Positions 1-7,987 of a stretch of 41,888 nt of DNA are shown one piece after another. The translations under genes were made by a program, and so were the position numbers. The notes beneath the pieces were generated by a model. It worked only from the letters and a program-made list of their open reading frames with translations, ran no database searches and had not been told where the DNA came from. This DNA comes from Phycisphaerales bacterium (lineage in GTDB: Bacteria > Planctomycetota > Phycisphaerae > Phycisphaerales > UBA1924): the NCBI GenBank assembly GCA_035627955.1, contig DASPKU010000017.1:1-41888 (forward strand), in the 5' to 3' direction. Every line of letters starts with the position of its first letter. Positions within the stretch are counted from its first letter, which is position 1.

Positions 1-702
1 CAGCCCGACTCGGGCGAGCAGGCCCTGGAAATCGCCGAGGTGCTGGTGCGCTCCGGGGCGATCGACGTGATCGTCATCGACTCGGTGGCGGCGCTGGTGC
101 CGCGGGCCGAGCTCGAGGGCGAGATGGGTGATTCTCATGTAGGTTTACAGGCACGATTGATGTCACAGGCGCTGCGCAAATTAACAGCGATCGTGGCGAA
201 ATCAAAAACATGCATGGTTTTCATCAATCAAATTCGTGAAAAAATCGGGGTCATGTTCGGTAACCCCGAGACCACCACCGGCGGGCGGGCCCTCAAGTTC
301 TACTCCTCGGTCCGCATCGACGTGCGCCGCACGGGGGCGATCAAGGAGGGCGACGTCACCATCGGCAGCCGCACCCGCGCACGCGTGGTCAAGAACAAGA
401 TTGCCCCGCCCTTCCGCGACGCCGAGTTCGACATCATGTACACCGAGGGCATCTCCGCCTCCGGCGACCTGCTGGACCTGGCGGTGGACGCCAAGGTGGT
501 GCAGAAGTCCGGCGCGTGGTTCAGCTACGGCGACATCCGCATCGGCCAGGGGCGCGAGGCCAGCAAGCAGTTCCTCAAGGACAACCCCGACCTGTTCAAG
601 GAAATCCGGATGAACGTGCTGGCGGTCAAGATGGCCCAGCCCCTGACCCCCGGCACCCCCGCCGAGGGCGAGGGCGACGACGAGACCGCGCCGGAGGAGT
701 AG
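1..702 (+). CDS. recA: RecA recombinase, C-terminal part (5' end outside window)
   Basis: The reading frame is open from base 1, so the gene starts before the window. The visible part covers the Walker B strand ([12 protein letters not shown]), the L1 loop ([12 protein letters not shown]), the [20 protein letters not shown] stretch with the L2 DNA-binding loop, and the C-terminal domain with an acidic tail ([12 protein letters not shown]). RecA forms ATP-dependent filaments on single-stranded DNA for strand exchange and SOS induction. Bases about 127-262 use AT-rich codons (GTA, TTA, ACA, TCA, AAA, CAA, ATT) that are rare in the rest of the gene, yet the protein is fully conserved there. A strong terminator follows at 753-776. 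Identification is secure; only the missing N-terminus is unknown. Confidence 0.97.
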   Translation, partial: QPDSGEQALEIAEVLVRSGAIDVIVIDSVAALVPRAELEGEMGDSHVGLQARLMSQALRKLTAIVAKSKTCMVFINQIREKIGVMFGNPETTTGGRALKFYSSVRIDVRRTGAIKEGDVTIGSRTRARVVKNKIAPPFRDAEFDIMYTEGISASGDLLDLAVDAKVVQKSGAWFSYGDIRIGQGREASKQFLKDNPDLFKEIRMNVLAVKMAQPLTPGTPAEGEGDDETAPEE

Positions 703-752
703 ACGCGCACTTTCTACGCACCTCTGATCGATCGGCAACGATACTTGTGTAA

Positions 753-776
753 GGGCCCCAACAGGGGCCCCTTTTT
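753..776 (+). terminator. Intrinsic terminator of recA
   Basis: A perfect 7-bp stem GGGCCCC/GGGGCCC (753-759 with 764-770) closes an AACA loop and is followed by CTTTTT. It lies 50 bases after the recA stop codon. Confidence 0.9.
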
Positions 777-875
777 ACGTGCGCGCGAGACCTCCCGTGC
801 AACGCGGGCGAGGACTTTGCGAATACGTTGCGGCACTTCCCCTCGGAACGATGATCACTCCTGGAGAGCACCCTG

Positions 876-2300
876 ATGTCGAGCGTCAAGCTGTGGGTTG
901 GGTGGGTGGCTGTCGTTTGGGTGCTGCTGGTGGCCGGGTGCGGCTCCTCGGTGATCCGACTTGAGCAGGCCGGCCCCGGCGCGCGTGCACAGGTCCCGTC
1001 GGGGCTCTACGAGCTCACGATCGACACCAACGATGCGGGGCCCGTGACAGTGGTGATGGCCATCGGCGCCGGCAAAGACGGGCCGACCAGCTTTGGAGGC
1101 AACTCGCGCCCCGACGCGGCGGGCGAGCTCATCGGCGGCTTCAAGGGCTTCGTTGCCGAGTCGATGGGCGGCTTCGACGACGGCGTGCTGGTGCGATGGG
1201 AGGGCTCGGTCCAGCAGGACCAATCGATCACTGGAGTTCTGCGGACCCCGATGGGGAACTTCCGCACGGAGGGCTCCTCGGCCATGCAGCCGATGGTCCT
1301 GAAGCGGCGCGGTCAGACGCTGGGCACTGCCAGCCTCCGGCCGATCGCGCCCGAGGAGATCGGGCGACCTCCACTGCCCGAGTTCAAGGCCGTCGCAAAC
1401 GACATTGCCGGGGTTCTCAAGGACCGCCTCTTTGATCCGGAGCTGCTCAGCACGCCGGAATGCCGCGACTTCCTCGCCCGGATCGAGCGGCTTCCAACAC
1501 AAGCGCGGGACCAGGGCGAGTTCCTGTTCGGCTTCTATGTGAGTGCGCGATCGCTCCCGTTCTCGCACGTGGGGCTGGTCCGGTTGGCGGGCGAGGAGAG
1601 CGCCTTGGCCCAGACTGGTGTGGGGCCCGAGCAAGCGCCGACGCTCACGATGGACGGCCGCGTGGCGACCCTCCGGATTCCATCGTTCGCGGTCCCCTCG
1701 GAAGTAATCGAGCGCGCGATGCGGGAAGTCGTGGAACGCTCCCCGGAGGCGCTGATCATCGACCTGCGTGACAACCAGGGTGGAACGTTCTCGAGCGCGG
1801 TGGTCGCGTCGTATCTCCTGGAAACCCCCAAGGAGATGGGGGCGCTGGTCTCCAGCAAGGGGCGCGAGCTGGCCCGCTCGGGGAGATGGTCGGAGCTCCC
1901 CACCTGCAGCCCTTCGGACCCGCCCGAGGAGGTCCTTGGCACCGCGTTCAGCAAGGGCGGGGTGCGGGGGATCACAAGGCCGGCTCAGACCGTTTACAAG
2001 AACCCGGTTGTCGTGCTCACCAGCCGCAGGACGGCCTCCGCTGCCGAGCCGCTGGTCCATGTGCTGAAAACGTCAAGGCGAGCCACCCTCATCGGCGAGC
2101 GCACCGCCGGGGCGATGCTGTCCTCCTCGCAGGTGCCGCTCTCGCACGGGTGGACCATGATGATCCCCACGCTCGACTACTTCACGCCAGAGGGCGGCCG
2201 GTTGGAAGGCAAGGGTGTCGCACCCGATGTCTATGCGTCCCCCGAGAACGCCCCGGCCGTCGCGCGAGAGCACCTGCCAGGAGCGATGACGCGGCGGTAG
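876..2300 (+). CDS. S41-family peptidase lipoprotein
   Basis: This 474-residue protein starts at an ATG preceded by GGAGA (863-867). Residues 1-22 form a lipoprotein signal ending in VAGC, so the mature protein probably carries a lipidated Cys22. The C-terminal half is an S41 (tail-specific/tricorn-like) protease fold: an ALIIDLRDNQGG strand, then VVVLTSRRTASAAEP with the expected nucleophile Ser388, then ATLIGERTAGAM. The Lys of the CtpA-type Ser/Lys dyad is Arg here (GERTAG), which fits the S41B (tricorn/IRBP-like) branch better than classical CtpA. No PDZ domain is obvious; residues 30-200 are a variable domain. It converges with the minus-strand gene ending at 2363. The substrate is unknown. 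Confidence 0.82.
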   Translation: MSSVKLWVGWVAVVWVLLVAGCGSSVIRLEQAGPGARAQVPSGLYELTIDTNDAGPVTVVMAIGAGKDGPTSFGGNSRPDAAGELIGGFKGFVAESMGGFDDGVLVRWEGSVQQDQSITGVLRTPMGNFRTEGSSAMQPMVLKRRGQTLGTASLRPIAPEEIGRPPLPEFKAVANDIAGVLKDRLFDPELLSTPECRDFLARIERLPTQARDQGEFLFGFYVSARSLPFSHVGLVRLAGEESALAQTGVGPEQAPTLTMDGRVATLRIPSFAVPSEVIERAMREVVERSPEALIIDLRDNQGGTFSSAVVASYLLETPKEMGALVSSKGRELARSGRWSELPTCSPSDPPEEVLGTAFSKGGVRGITRPAQTVYKNPVVVLTSRRTASAAEPLVHVLKTSRRATLIGERTAGAMLSSSQVPLSHGWTMMIPTLDYFTPEGGRLEGKGVAPDVYASPENAPAVAREHLPGAMTRR

Positions 2301-2362
2301 CGTTCGAGGTCTTCATGCAAGCCGCGATGAAGATCGGACATGCGGCGTCGCTCGCACCCCGC

Positions 2363-3499
2363 TCACCGCGCCAGCTTGGCCTTCCACTCCGATTCTCGCC
2401 GGTTGACCTCTTCCCACAGCCGCTTCCACTCGTCCTCGGACAGGGTGGTCTGCACGACCTTCGCGTACGTCGCCATCGTCTGCCAGCGCTCCAGGCGCAC
2501 CTTGTCCCAATCGGTTGTGTCAATAGCCTCGTCCTCCGGCTGCGCAGGCTTCGATCGCCGCTCCATCGCCGCGATGCGGCGGCTGAACTCATCCCACTTG
2601 GGCGCGTGCTCGGCCGCGTTCTTGTGCAGCCGCTCGCGCTTCTCAGGAGCGATGCCGGGAAGGTCGGGCGCGGTGCGGATCATGACGTCCTGGCTCTCGA
2701 ACCCGTACGCCTCACGGAGGCAGACGCGCTCGTAGGCCTTAGAGAAAGCCGTCGCGTGTTCCGGCGTGAGCACGCCAGAAATGCGGCGGACGTACTGGTA
2801 GTTGAACATGCTGATCGCTTTGGAGGCGTCGCCCAACGGCTTGCCCGCCTCGCGGATCCGCTCCATCTGCGCCTCATCGCTCGCGGGACCAATCTTCTTA
2901 ATAGCCAGGTCCACCTCTGCCGCGGTGACCTCGTATTCGCGCAGCTTGCTATCGAGCTCGCGCTCGTACCGGTCCAGCAACGGCGCGGCCGCGGCGCGCT
3001 CGGCCTCGGTGAGCTCGACCATCTGAATGACGCCGAGCAGGTTGGTCCGGTCGAAGGGCTTGAAGCGGAGCAGGCGGTCGCCCATCAGCCGGTCGCGCCG
3101 CAGGAAACGCTCGTACGCGGGCCAGCGCTCCTCCTGCGCCGGCGTGAGCGTCGCCCGCGCATCGGCGAAGAAGCGCTCGCGGAGCTTGGCGGTGTCGGGC
3201 TCGAGCTCCTGGAGCCGCTCAATGAACTCGCTGCGCCGCTCGGGCGTGCGATCCTCTTCCGGCAGCGAGCGCCACCACTCGCTGACCTTGCGCTGCCGCT
3301 CCTCCGCCTGGCTGAGCTGGGCCATGGCGCCGGCGCGGAGCTGGTCGACCGCCTTCTCTTGCTCCTTCGTGCTCTCCATGATGCGGTGCAGGCCCGCGAT
3401 CTCCGAAGGAGCAATGAGCGGCTCGGGCTCGGCCATTCCAAGCTGTGCCAAAGCGGGAACGGATAGGAGCAGCCCCACGACAAACCCCAGGAGTTTCAT
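2363..3499 (-). CDS. Secreted helical protein with LTxxQ/Spy-like repeats, function unknown
   Basis: A 378-residue protein with a signal peptide (residues 1-18, ending PALA). The rest is strongly charged and helical. It contains several spaced motifs of the form L-T/S-x-x-E/Q: LTPAQEERW, LTEAERAAA, LTPEHATAF and LSEDEWKRL. These resemble the LTxxQ motif of Spy/CpxP periplasmic chaperones, though the protein is two to three times longer than Spy. The likely location is the periplasm. The function is inferred only from motif spacing; no enzyme signature is visible. It is divergent from the TPR gene at 3593. Confidence 0.7.
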   Translation of the reverse strand: MKLLGFVVGLLLSVPALAQLGMAEPEPLIAPSEIAGLHRIMESTKEQEKAVDQLRAGAMAQLSQAEERQRKVSEWWRSLPEEDRTPERRSEFIERLQELEPDTAKLRERFFADARATLTPAQEERWPAYERFLRRDRLMGDRLLRFKPFDRTNLLGVIQMVELTEAERAAAAPLLDRYERELDSKLREYEVTAAEVDLAIKKIGPASDEAQMERIREAGKPLGDASKAISMFNYQYVRRISGVLTPEHATAFSKAYERVCLREAYGFESQDVMIRTAPDLPGIAPEKRERLHKNAAEHAPKWDEFSRRIAAMERRSKPAQPEDEAIDTTDWDKVRLERWQTMATYAKVVQTTLSEDEWKRLWEEVNRRESEWKAKLAR

Positions 3500-3592
3500 C
3501 GGCCCACTGTACCGGCCGGTGCGGCCCCCTCACAACGGAAATGAGCGAAGTACCCCTGCCGGAGGCGGCCTCGCGGGCGCGAACAGTTCACC

Positions 3593-3985
3593 ATGCTCGA
3601 GGACCTCGACCGCCGCTTCCTGCAGTCTCAGAAGGTGTACTACCGCGCCCGTGAGCAGTTCGAGCTCGGGGAGTTCACGCGGGCCCTCGTGCTGCTCCGC
3701 GAGTCGTGGGAACTCCACGAGCACGCGCCCACGGCGTTCTGGATGGGCGAGTGCCACCGGTACCTCAAGGACACGCTCAGCGCGGGGCTGTGGCTGGAGA
3801 AGGCGCACCGGATGAAGCCATCGCAGGCGACCTACGCCGTGGGGTTCGGGCGATTCCTGATGGATGTGGGGCGGTACGGCGAGGCCGAGGCGATGGCGTC
3901 GCGCGCGATCGCGAGCGCGCCGGAGTTTGCGCCGGGGCACAAGCTGTTCGAGTTGGTGCGGAAGCGGCGAACACCGCGCAACTGA
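3593..3985 (+). CDS. Small TPR-repeat protein
   Basis: A 130-residue protein made of about three tetratricopeptide-like helical hairpins. Recognisable repeat segments are AREQFELGEFTRALVLLRES, PTAFWMGECHRYLKDTLSAG and GRFLMDVGRYGEAEAMASRA. It has no signal peptide, so a cytoplasmic protein-protein adaptor is likely. There is no clear Shine-Dalgarno sequence before the ATG. It converges with the minus-strand pair ending at 3992, with only 6 bases between the stop codons. Confidence 0.75.
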   Translation: MLEDLDRRFLQSQKVYYRAREQFELGEFTRALVLLRESWELHEHAPTAFWMGECHRYLKDTLSAGLWLEKAHRMKPSQATYAVGFGRFLMDVGRYGEAEAMASRAIASAPEFAPGHKLFELVRKRRTPRN

Positions 3986-3991
3986 AGTGGC

Positions 3992-4303
3992 TCAGTTGGG
4001 CAGGAACACAACCCGCGCTTTCTCGTGAAGTGCCCGATCGCTCAATTGGAGAAGCGCCACCGCGATCCCAGCGAGCTCACGGTCCGGCGCTGCTGCCATT
4101 GTGGAAGTGTCGAGTCTCAGCGCCTCGAGCTCGGAGTCTGCGTACTCGACCTCGTCTCCATAGATGTCAGATGCGCGGATGAGCGCGTTCGCCTTGTGTG
4201 ACTCCGCCCATTTGACCAGCTTGCCATGCGTGCGGGCATCGAGCTCGACCCGCTCGGGGATGGAACCATCCGACATCAGCAGTGCAAAGTCGCAGAACGC
4301 CAT
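3992..4303 (-). CDS. Small protein of unknown function
   Basis: A 103-residue acidic protein without signal peptide or membrane segment. It lies 2 bases downstream of the beta-lactamase-fold gene and is probably co-transcribed with it. The sequence has no family signature I recognise. The N-terminal third (residues 1-50) looks alpha/beta; an isolated His-Gly-Lys and several Asp/Glu give no catalytic pattern. It could be a family-specific accessory of the upstream hydrolase or an unrelated passenger. Confidence 0.6.
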   Translation of the reverse strand: MAFCDFALLMSDGSIPERVELDARTHGKLVKWAESHKANALIRASDIYGDEVEYADSELEALRLDTSTMAAAPDRELAGIAVALLQLSDRALHEKARVVFLPN

Positions 4304-4305
4304 TG

Positions 4306-5892
4306 CTAGTTCCCGCTCAGCTCGCGCACCAGCCGTTCCGCCGTGTCGTCATCGACATGGACCATCGCGCACCAGCCGCCCTCGTGGTTCGGGTCGGTGA
4401 GGGCGAGCACGACCCGCGGGTCGGTGATGCTCTCGCCGTTCTCGCCGCGTCCCGAGTAGCCGGGCATCACCATCCACGCGGCGTTCTCGATTGTCAGTGT
4501 CCCCGCCTTCACGTCGTCGGCGTACTGGTACAGGTACAGCCCGCCCTTCACCCCGCCGTCCTTCGCGGCCTTGTGCTGGCCCGAGTCGAGCGTGGCGCGG
4601 ATTGTGCGGGCGAGCTTCTTCGTCGCGCCCGCATCCATCGTGAAGGTCGCGAGGGTGCGTTCGGGCTCGGCGCGTCCAAAACGAAGCGTCGCGCCGCCAC
4701 CCGCGTCGCGCTCCACCTTCAGCACCGCGCCGGACTCCACTTCGACAGCCTTGTACTTGCTGAGCGTCTCGCCCTCGAAGCTCATCACTGCCGTCATGTT
4801 CGCCGGCTCGGGCGGCATCACCACCTTCGCGAGCAGGTCGGCCATCTCGGTCGGCCCCATGCCGCTCTCGCCCATCATGACCGCGATGAACACCTGCTCC
4901 TGTGGGTAGTGCACGAGGTCGCAGCGGTAGCCGCGCGTCGCGCCGCCGTGCCGGTGTACGGTGCGCCCCTCCTCGTCCGTGCTCACCATCCACCCGAGCG
5001 CGTAGCGGTCGAGCACGGGCGTGGTCCACTTGGTGTGCGACGATTCCCCGAGGATTGTCCGCGAGCGCAGCGCCCGCTCGAAGGCGACGAGGTCGTTGAC
5101 GCTGGTGACCAGCCCGCCCGCGCCCTTGAGGCCCCAGGCCCACGGCTCCACCGTCTTGTCGAGCATCAGTCCGCGCCGGTCGCCCATACGGCCGCTGGTG
5201 ATGCGCACCGTCTGCTTCGACGCGTCCAGCCCCGCGCCGTCGAGGAACCCCGAGGACTTCATGCCCGCAGGCTCCAACACCAGAGCGCGCACCGCCTGCT
5301 CGTACGTCTTCCCCGCGGCCTTTTCCAGCACGGCGCCGAGCACCACATACCCGCCGTTGCAGTACTCAAACTGCTCGCCAGGGGCTCCCGCGCTGCGGGA
5401 CTTCACGAACCGCCGCACCGCCTCGTCCCGGTCATTGAACCCAAGGTGCTGGATTGCTCGAGCGCGGTCGCTCTTGCCCGAGGTGTGCGCCATCAGGTGC
5501 TTGAGCGTGATGGTCTCGGCGCCCTCGCCCGCGTCCGGGAAGAACTTCGACAGCGGGTCCTCGGTCGAGAGCCTGCCATCCTGCTCCAGCCGCAGGATGG
5601 CGGCGGCGGTGAACATCTTCGTGACCGAGCCCATGTCGAAGAGGTGGTCGGGGCCGATGGGGTCGAGCTGCTCGTTCGCGAGGCCGAAGCCCTCGGCCAG
5701 CAGCACCTCGCCGCGGCGGACTACCAGGACCGCCCCCCAGAAGCGGCCGAGCTCAGCCCGCAGCACAGCCTCCTTGAGCTCGCGTCCCACGCTTCGCGCG
5801 GCCCCGGTATCCGCGCCCCGAGGTGCCGGTTGGGCAAGGGCAGCGGGGGCCAGGAGCAACAGGCCGATGCACGCCAGGAGGGCTCGCTTCAT
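4306..5892 (-). CDS. Exported serine hydrolase of the class C beta-lactamase fold
   Basis: The ATG at 5892 gives 528 residues with a clean signal peptide (MKRALL...PAALAQ, residues 1-21). A longer open frame upstream was rejected because the signal peptide marks the start. The catalytic motifs are Ser89-Val-Thr-Lys92 (SxxK), Tyr177-Cys-Asn179 (YxN) and, further on, a RHGGATRGY element in place of the KTG/HxG motif. Known members are carboxypeptidases, esterases and class C beta-lactamases; the sequence alone does not say which. About 170 C-terminal residues beyond the catalytic domain form an extra, beta-rich-looking domain. A small unknown gene follows 2 bases downstream. Confidence 0.85.
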   Translation of the reverse strand: MKRALLACIGLLLLAPAALAQPAPRGADTGAARSVGRELKEAVLRAELGRFWGAVLVVRRGEVLLAEGFGLANEQLDPIGPDHLFDMGSVTKMFTAAAILRLEQDGRLSTEDPLSKFFPDAGEGAETITLKHLMAHTSGKSDRARAIQHLGFNDRDEAVRRFVKSRSAGAPGEQFEYCNGGYVVLGAVLEKAAGKTYEQAVRALVLEPAGMKSSGFLDGAGLDASKQTVRITSGRMGDRRGLMLDKTVEPWAWGLKGAGGLVTSVNDLVAFERALRSRTILGESSHTKWTTPVLDRYALGWMVSTDEEGRTVHRHGGATRGYRCDLVHYPQEQVFIAVMMGESGMGPTEMADLLAKVVMPPEPANMTAVMSFEGETLSKYKAVEVESGAVLKVERDAGGGATLRFGRAEPERTLATFTMDAGATKKLARTIRATLDSGQHKAAKDGGVKGGLYLYQYADDVKAGTLTIENAAWMVMPGYSGRGENGESITDPRVVLALTDPNHEGGWCAMVHVDDDTAERLVRELSGN

Positions 5893-6010
5893 GGCCGACA
5901 GCCTACTCGGGGAGGGGGCGAGGCCCCTATCCGGACGGGTCCCGACCGGGTTGTGGGGATTTCGGGCCGTACAAGCGGGCGGCTGGGTCAAACAACCCCG
6001 TGGCATGGCC

Positions 6011-6039
6011 TGAACCAGACGTGGCCGCGCGCCGATAAT
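6011..6039 (+). promoter_or_regulatory. Possible sigma70-type promoter for the gene at 6090
   Basis: TGAACC (6011-6016) and GATAAT (6034-6039) are separated by 17 bases, about 50 bases upstream of the start codon. The -35 match is only partial. Confidence 0.3.
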
Positions 6040-6089
6040 CAGGACCCCAACCCCGGCGAACAGCCGCGGCGAACGAGGACGAACGACCC

Positions 6090-7025
6090 ATGAAGCACCG
6101 TACCGCGATTGTGAGCACCGCCCTCCTGCTGAGCGCAACCAGCGCGATGGCGCAGATGGTGACCCCGCCGCCGGCGGAAGCGCCGGCGCCGGAAAAGGGG
6201 ATCCCCGTCACGCCGGGGCCGCAACAGCCGATCCCCACGGTGCCGCCGGGCCAGATCACGATCAACCCCACGCGCCCCGCGCAGAAGGCACAGCCCGCGC
6301 CGCTCCCCAACGTGCCATACAAGAGCATCGTGCAGAAGGGCACCGACGGCAAGGTGGTGCGTCTGAGCGAGCCGGCGGAGTACGCGGCCCTCAAGAACAA
6401 CCCGCTGGTGATGGACAAGGAGCGCGAGCGGCTGGGCGATTACTTCGCGCAGCGCAAGGCCGCGTTCGAGAACATTGTCGCCGACAACGTCGACCTCGTC
6501 GAGAAGGTGGAGGGTGGCATCTTCGAGACCATCCCGCTGTCGACCACCGAGGAGAAGCGGGCCAACCTCAAGAAGCTGCTGGACGTGTCGCAGCCGCTGA
6601 AGGCGCCCGCGGCCCCCAAGCCCCTGGCCGAGGACCTCAAGGAGAAGCAGGTCCTCACCGACGAGCAGGCCCGCTTCAACCAGAAGATCAGCAAGGAGTA
6701 CACCGACGCGATCATCATGGAGCAGAAGCTGGACGCCACCCGCGGCCTGGCGATGCTCTACAAGGCCAGCCTCGATGAGCCCATGTACTACCACCGCCAG
6801 ATGAAGATCGAGGCGGCGGGCAAGCTCGACGCCCTGATGCCGGCGCTCAAGCTCGAGGGCGACGCCGCCACGCGGGCCCAGGCCGCGGCCTCCAAGGCCA
6901 AGGGCGCGAAGACCGACGCCGACAAGGAGGCCGCGATGAACGAGCTGTACCAGGCGCTCAGCGTGGACCAGCGGAAGGCGCTGCTGAAGGCGGTGATCGA
7001 GTCGCGTCAGCCGAAGAAGGGCTGA
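6090..7025 (+). CDS. Secreted helical protein, function unknown
   Basis: A 311-residue protein with a signal peptide (residues 1-21, SATSAMA/Q). A proline-rich linker follows (about residues 23-75, many PPP/PAP/TPG turns). From about residue 85 onward the protein is a charged, mostly helical, possibly coiled-coil domain. No enzyme motif is visible. The domain order (signal, Pro-rich spacer, helical domain) suggests a periplasmic or cell-envelope structural role, but this is inference. A strong terminator follows directly. Confidence 0.72.
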   Translation: MKHRTAIVSTALLLSATSAMAQMVTPPPAEAPAPEKGIPVTPGPQQPIPTVPPGQITINPTRPAQKAQPAPLPNVPYKSIVQKGTDGKVVRLSEPAEYAALKNNPLVMDKERERLGDYFAQRKAAFENIVADNVDLVEKVEGGIFETIPLSTTEEKRANLKKLLDVSQPLKAPAAPKPLAEDLKEKQVLTDEQARFNQKISKEYTDAIIMEQKLDATRGLAMLYKASLDEPMYYHRQMKIEAAGKLDALMPALKLEGDAATRAQAAASKAKGAKTDADKEAAMNELYQALSVDQRKALLKAVIESRQPKKG

Positions 7026-7052
7026 GGCTCGACCTGAGTTGATCCATCGAGA

Positions 7053-7082
7053 ACGCCGTCCCGAATGGGGCGGCGTTTTTCT
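7053..7082 (+). terminator. Intrinsic terminator
   Basis: A 10-bp stem ACGCCGTCCC/GGGGCGGCGT (one G-T wobble) with a GAAT loop is followed by TTTTCTTT. It sits 27 bases after the stop codon of the gene at 6090. Confidence 0.9.
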
Positions 7083-7097
7083 TTGGGTGGTGTCTTT

Positions 7098-7208
7098 GGG
7101 TACCCCTCCGCTCCGCGGCGGTCTTAAGGCGGTGTAGAGCGCGTGCAACGTGGCAACTCGCGCATTCTGGTGCAACACGAAGAGCCGCCGCGGAGCGGCG
7201 GGGTACCC
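7098..7208 (+). repeat. 24-bp inverted repeat pair with a 63-bp spacer (MITE/REP-like)
   Basis: The arms are 7098-7121 and 7185-7208. They are reverse complements with a single mismatch, and both outer ends carry the palindrome GGGTACCC. The spacer contains no gene. It lies between a terminator and the stop codon of the minus-strand crotonase gene. The sequence differs from the hairpin repeats around the transposase gene at 22034. Confidence 0.75.
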
Positions 7209-7220
7209 AGGACGCAGCGA

Positions 7221-7985
7221 TCAGCTCTTGGCCGCGAACTTGGCCCGCAGCATCTCGCGCGTCTCGGGCATCATGACGACCTTGGCGGAGAGGTCGGCCC
7301 CGCGCCGGACCACCTCCGCGTCGAACGAGCCGTCGAGCTCGTTGAGCAGCTGCTTGGTGGCGCGGAGCGCCTGCGGTGCGGCGCTGGACAGACGGGCGAC
7401 GAGGGCGTCGGTCTCCGCGTCGAGCTCCGCGGGCGTGGGCGCAAGGACATCCACCATGCGCAGTTCGTGGGCACGCTGACCAGACATCGTGCCGCCCATC
7501 AGCAGGATCGTGCGGGCGCGCCCCGCGCCCACCTTCCGCACCAGCCACGGAGCGACGACCGCAGGGCAGACGCCCAGGTCCACCTCGGGGTAGCCCATCT
7601 TGCTGTCCGCGTGGGTGATCGCGAAGTCGCACACGCAGGAGAGCCCGCAGCCGCCCCCGATGGCCGCGCCGTTGACCTTCGCGATGGTGGCCATGGGCAG
7701 AGCCCGCAGCTTGAGCGTGAGCTCGGCGAGCGAGTGGAGCAACTTCGCCGGCGCACCCGGCACGTCCAGGACCATCTTGAGGTCCATGCCGGCGCAGAAG
7801 GACTTGCCCGCGCCGGTGAGCACGAGCACTGAGGGGCGACTGCCCTCGGGCATGGCCGCGAGCTCGTCGAGGCGGGCGTGCAGGGCCTCGAGCAGCTCGA
7901 CCGAGAGGGCGTTGCGGGCGTCCGGGCGGTTGAGGGTGAGCGTGGCCGTGGTGCCGGTGGTGGTGAGCAGGGCGAGGTCGGGCAT
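7221..7985 (-). CDS. Enoyl-CoA hydratase/isomerase (crotonase) family, methylglutaconyl-CoA hydratase-like
   Basis: A 254-residue crotonase-fold protein; the ATG lies 2 bases downstream of the preceding gene's stop. The oxyanion-hole segments are KSFCAGMDLKM and NGAAIGGGCGLS. The second catalytic Glu of hydratases is present (GYPEVDLG), while the position of the first is Gly (GGGCGLS rather than GGCELA). The fold binds acyl-CoA thioesters. With HMG-CoA lyase two genes upstream, the natural guess is 3-methylglutaconyl-CoA hydration in leucine breakdown. It is the last gene of the minus-strand operon 9765-7221. Confidence 0.87.
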   Translation of the reverse strand: MPDLALLTTTGTTATLTLNRPDARNALSVELLEALHARLDELAAMPEGSRPSVLVLTGAGKSFCAGMDLKMVLDVPGAPAKLLHSLAELTLKLRALPMATIAKVNGAAIGGGCGLSCVCDFAITHADSKMGYPEVDLGVCPAVVAPWLVRKVGAGRARTILLMGGTMSGQRAHELRMVDVLAPTPAELDAETDALVARLSSAAPQALRATKQLLNELDGSFDAEVVRRGADLSAKVVMMPETREMLRAKFAAKS

Positions 7986-7987
7986 GG

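Noticed and set aside
4282-6093. A 603-codon open frame on the plus strand opposite the beta-lactamase-fold gene
   Set aside because: Low-complexity Arg/Ala/His composition, with no signal or motif, and overlapped entirely by a gene with intact catalytic motifs.
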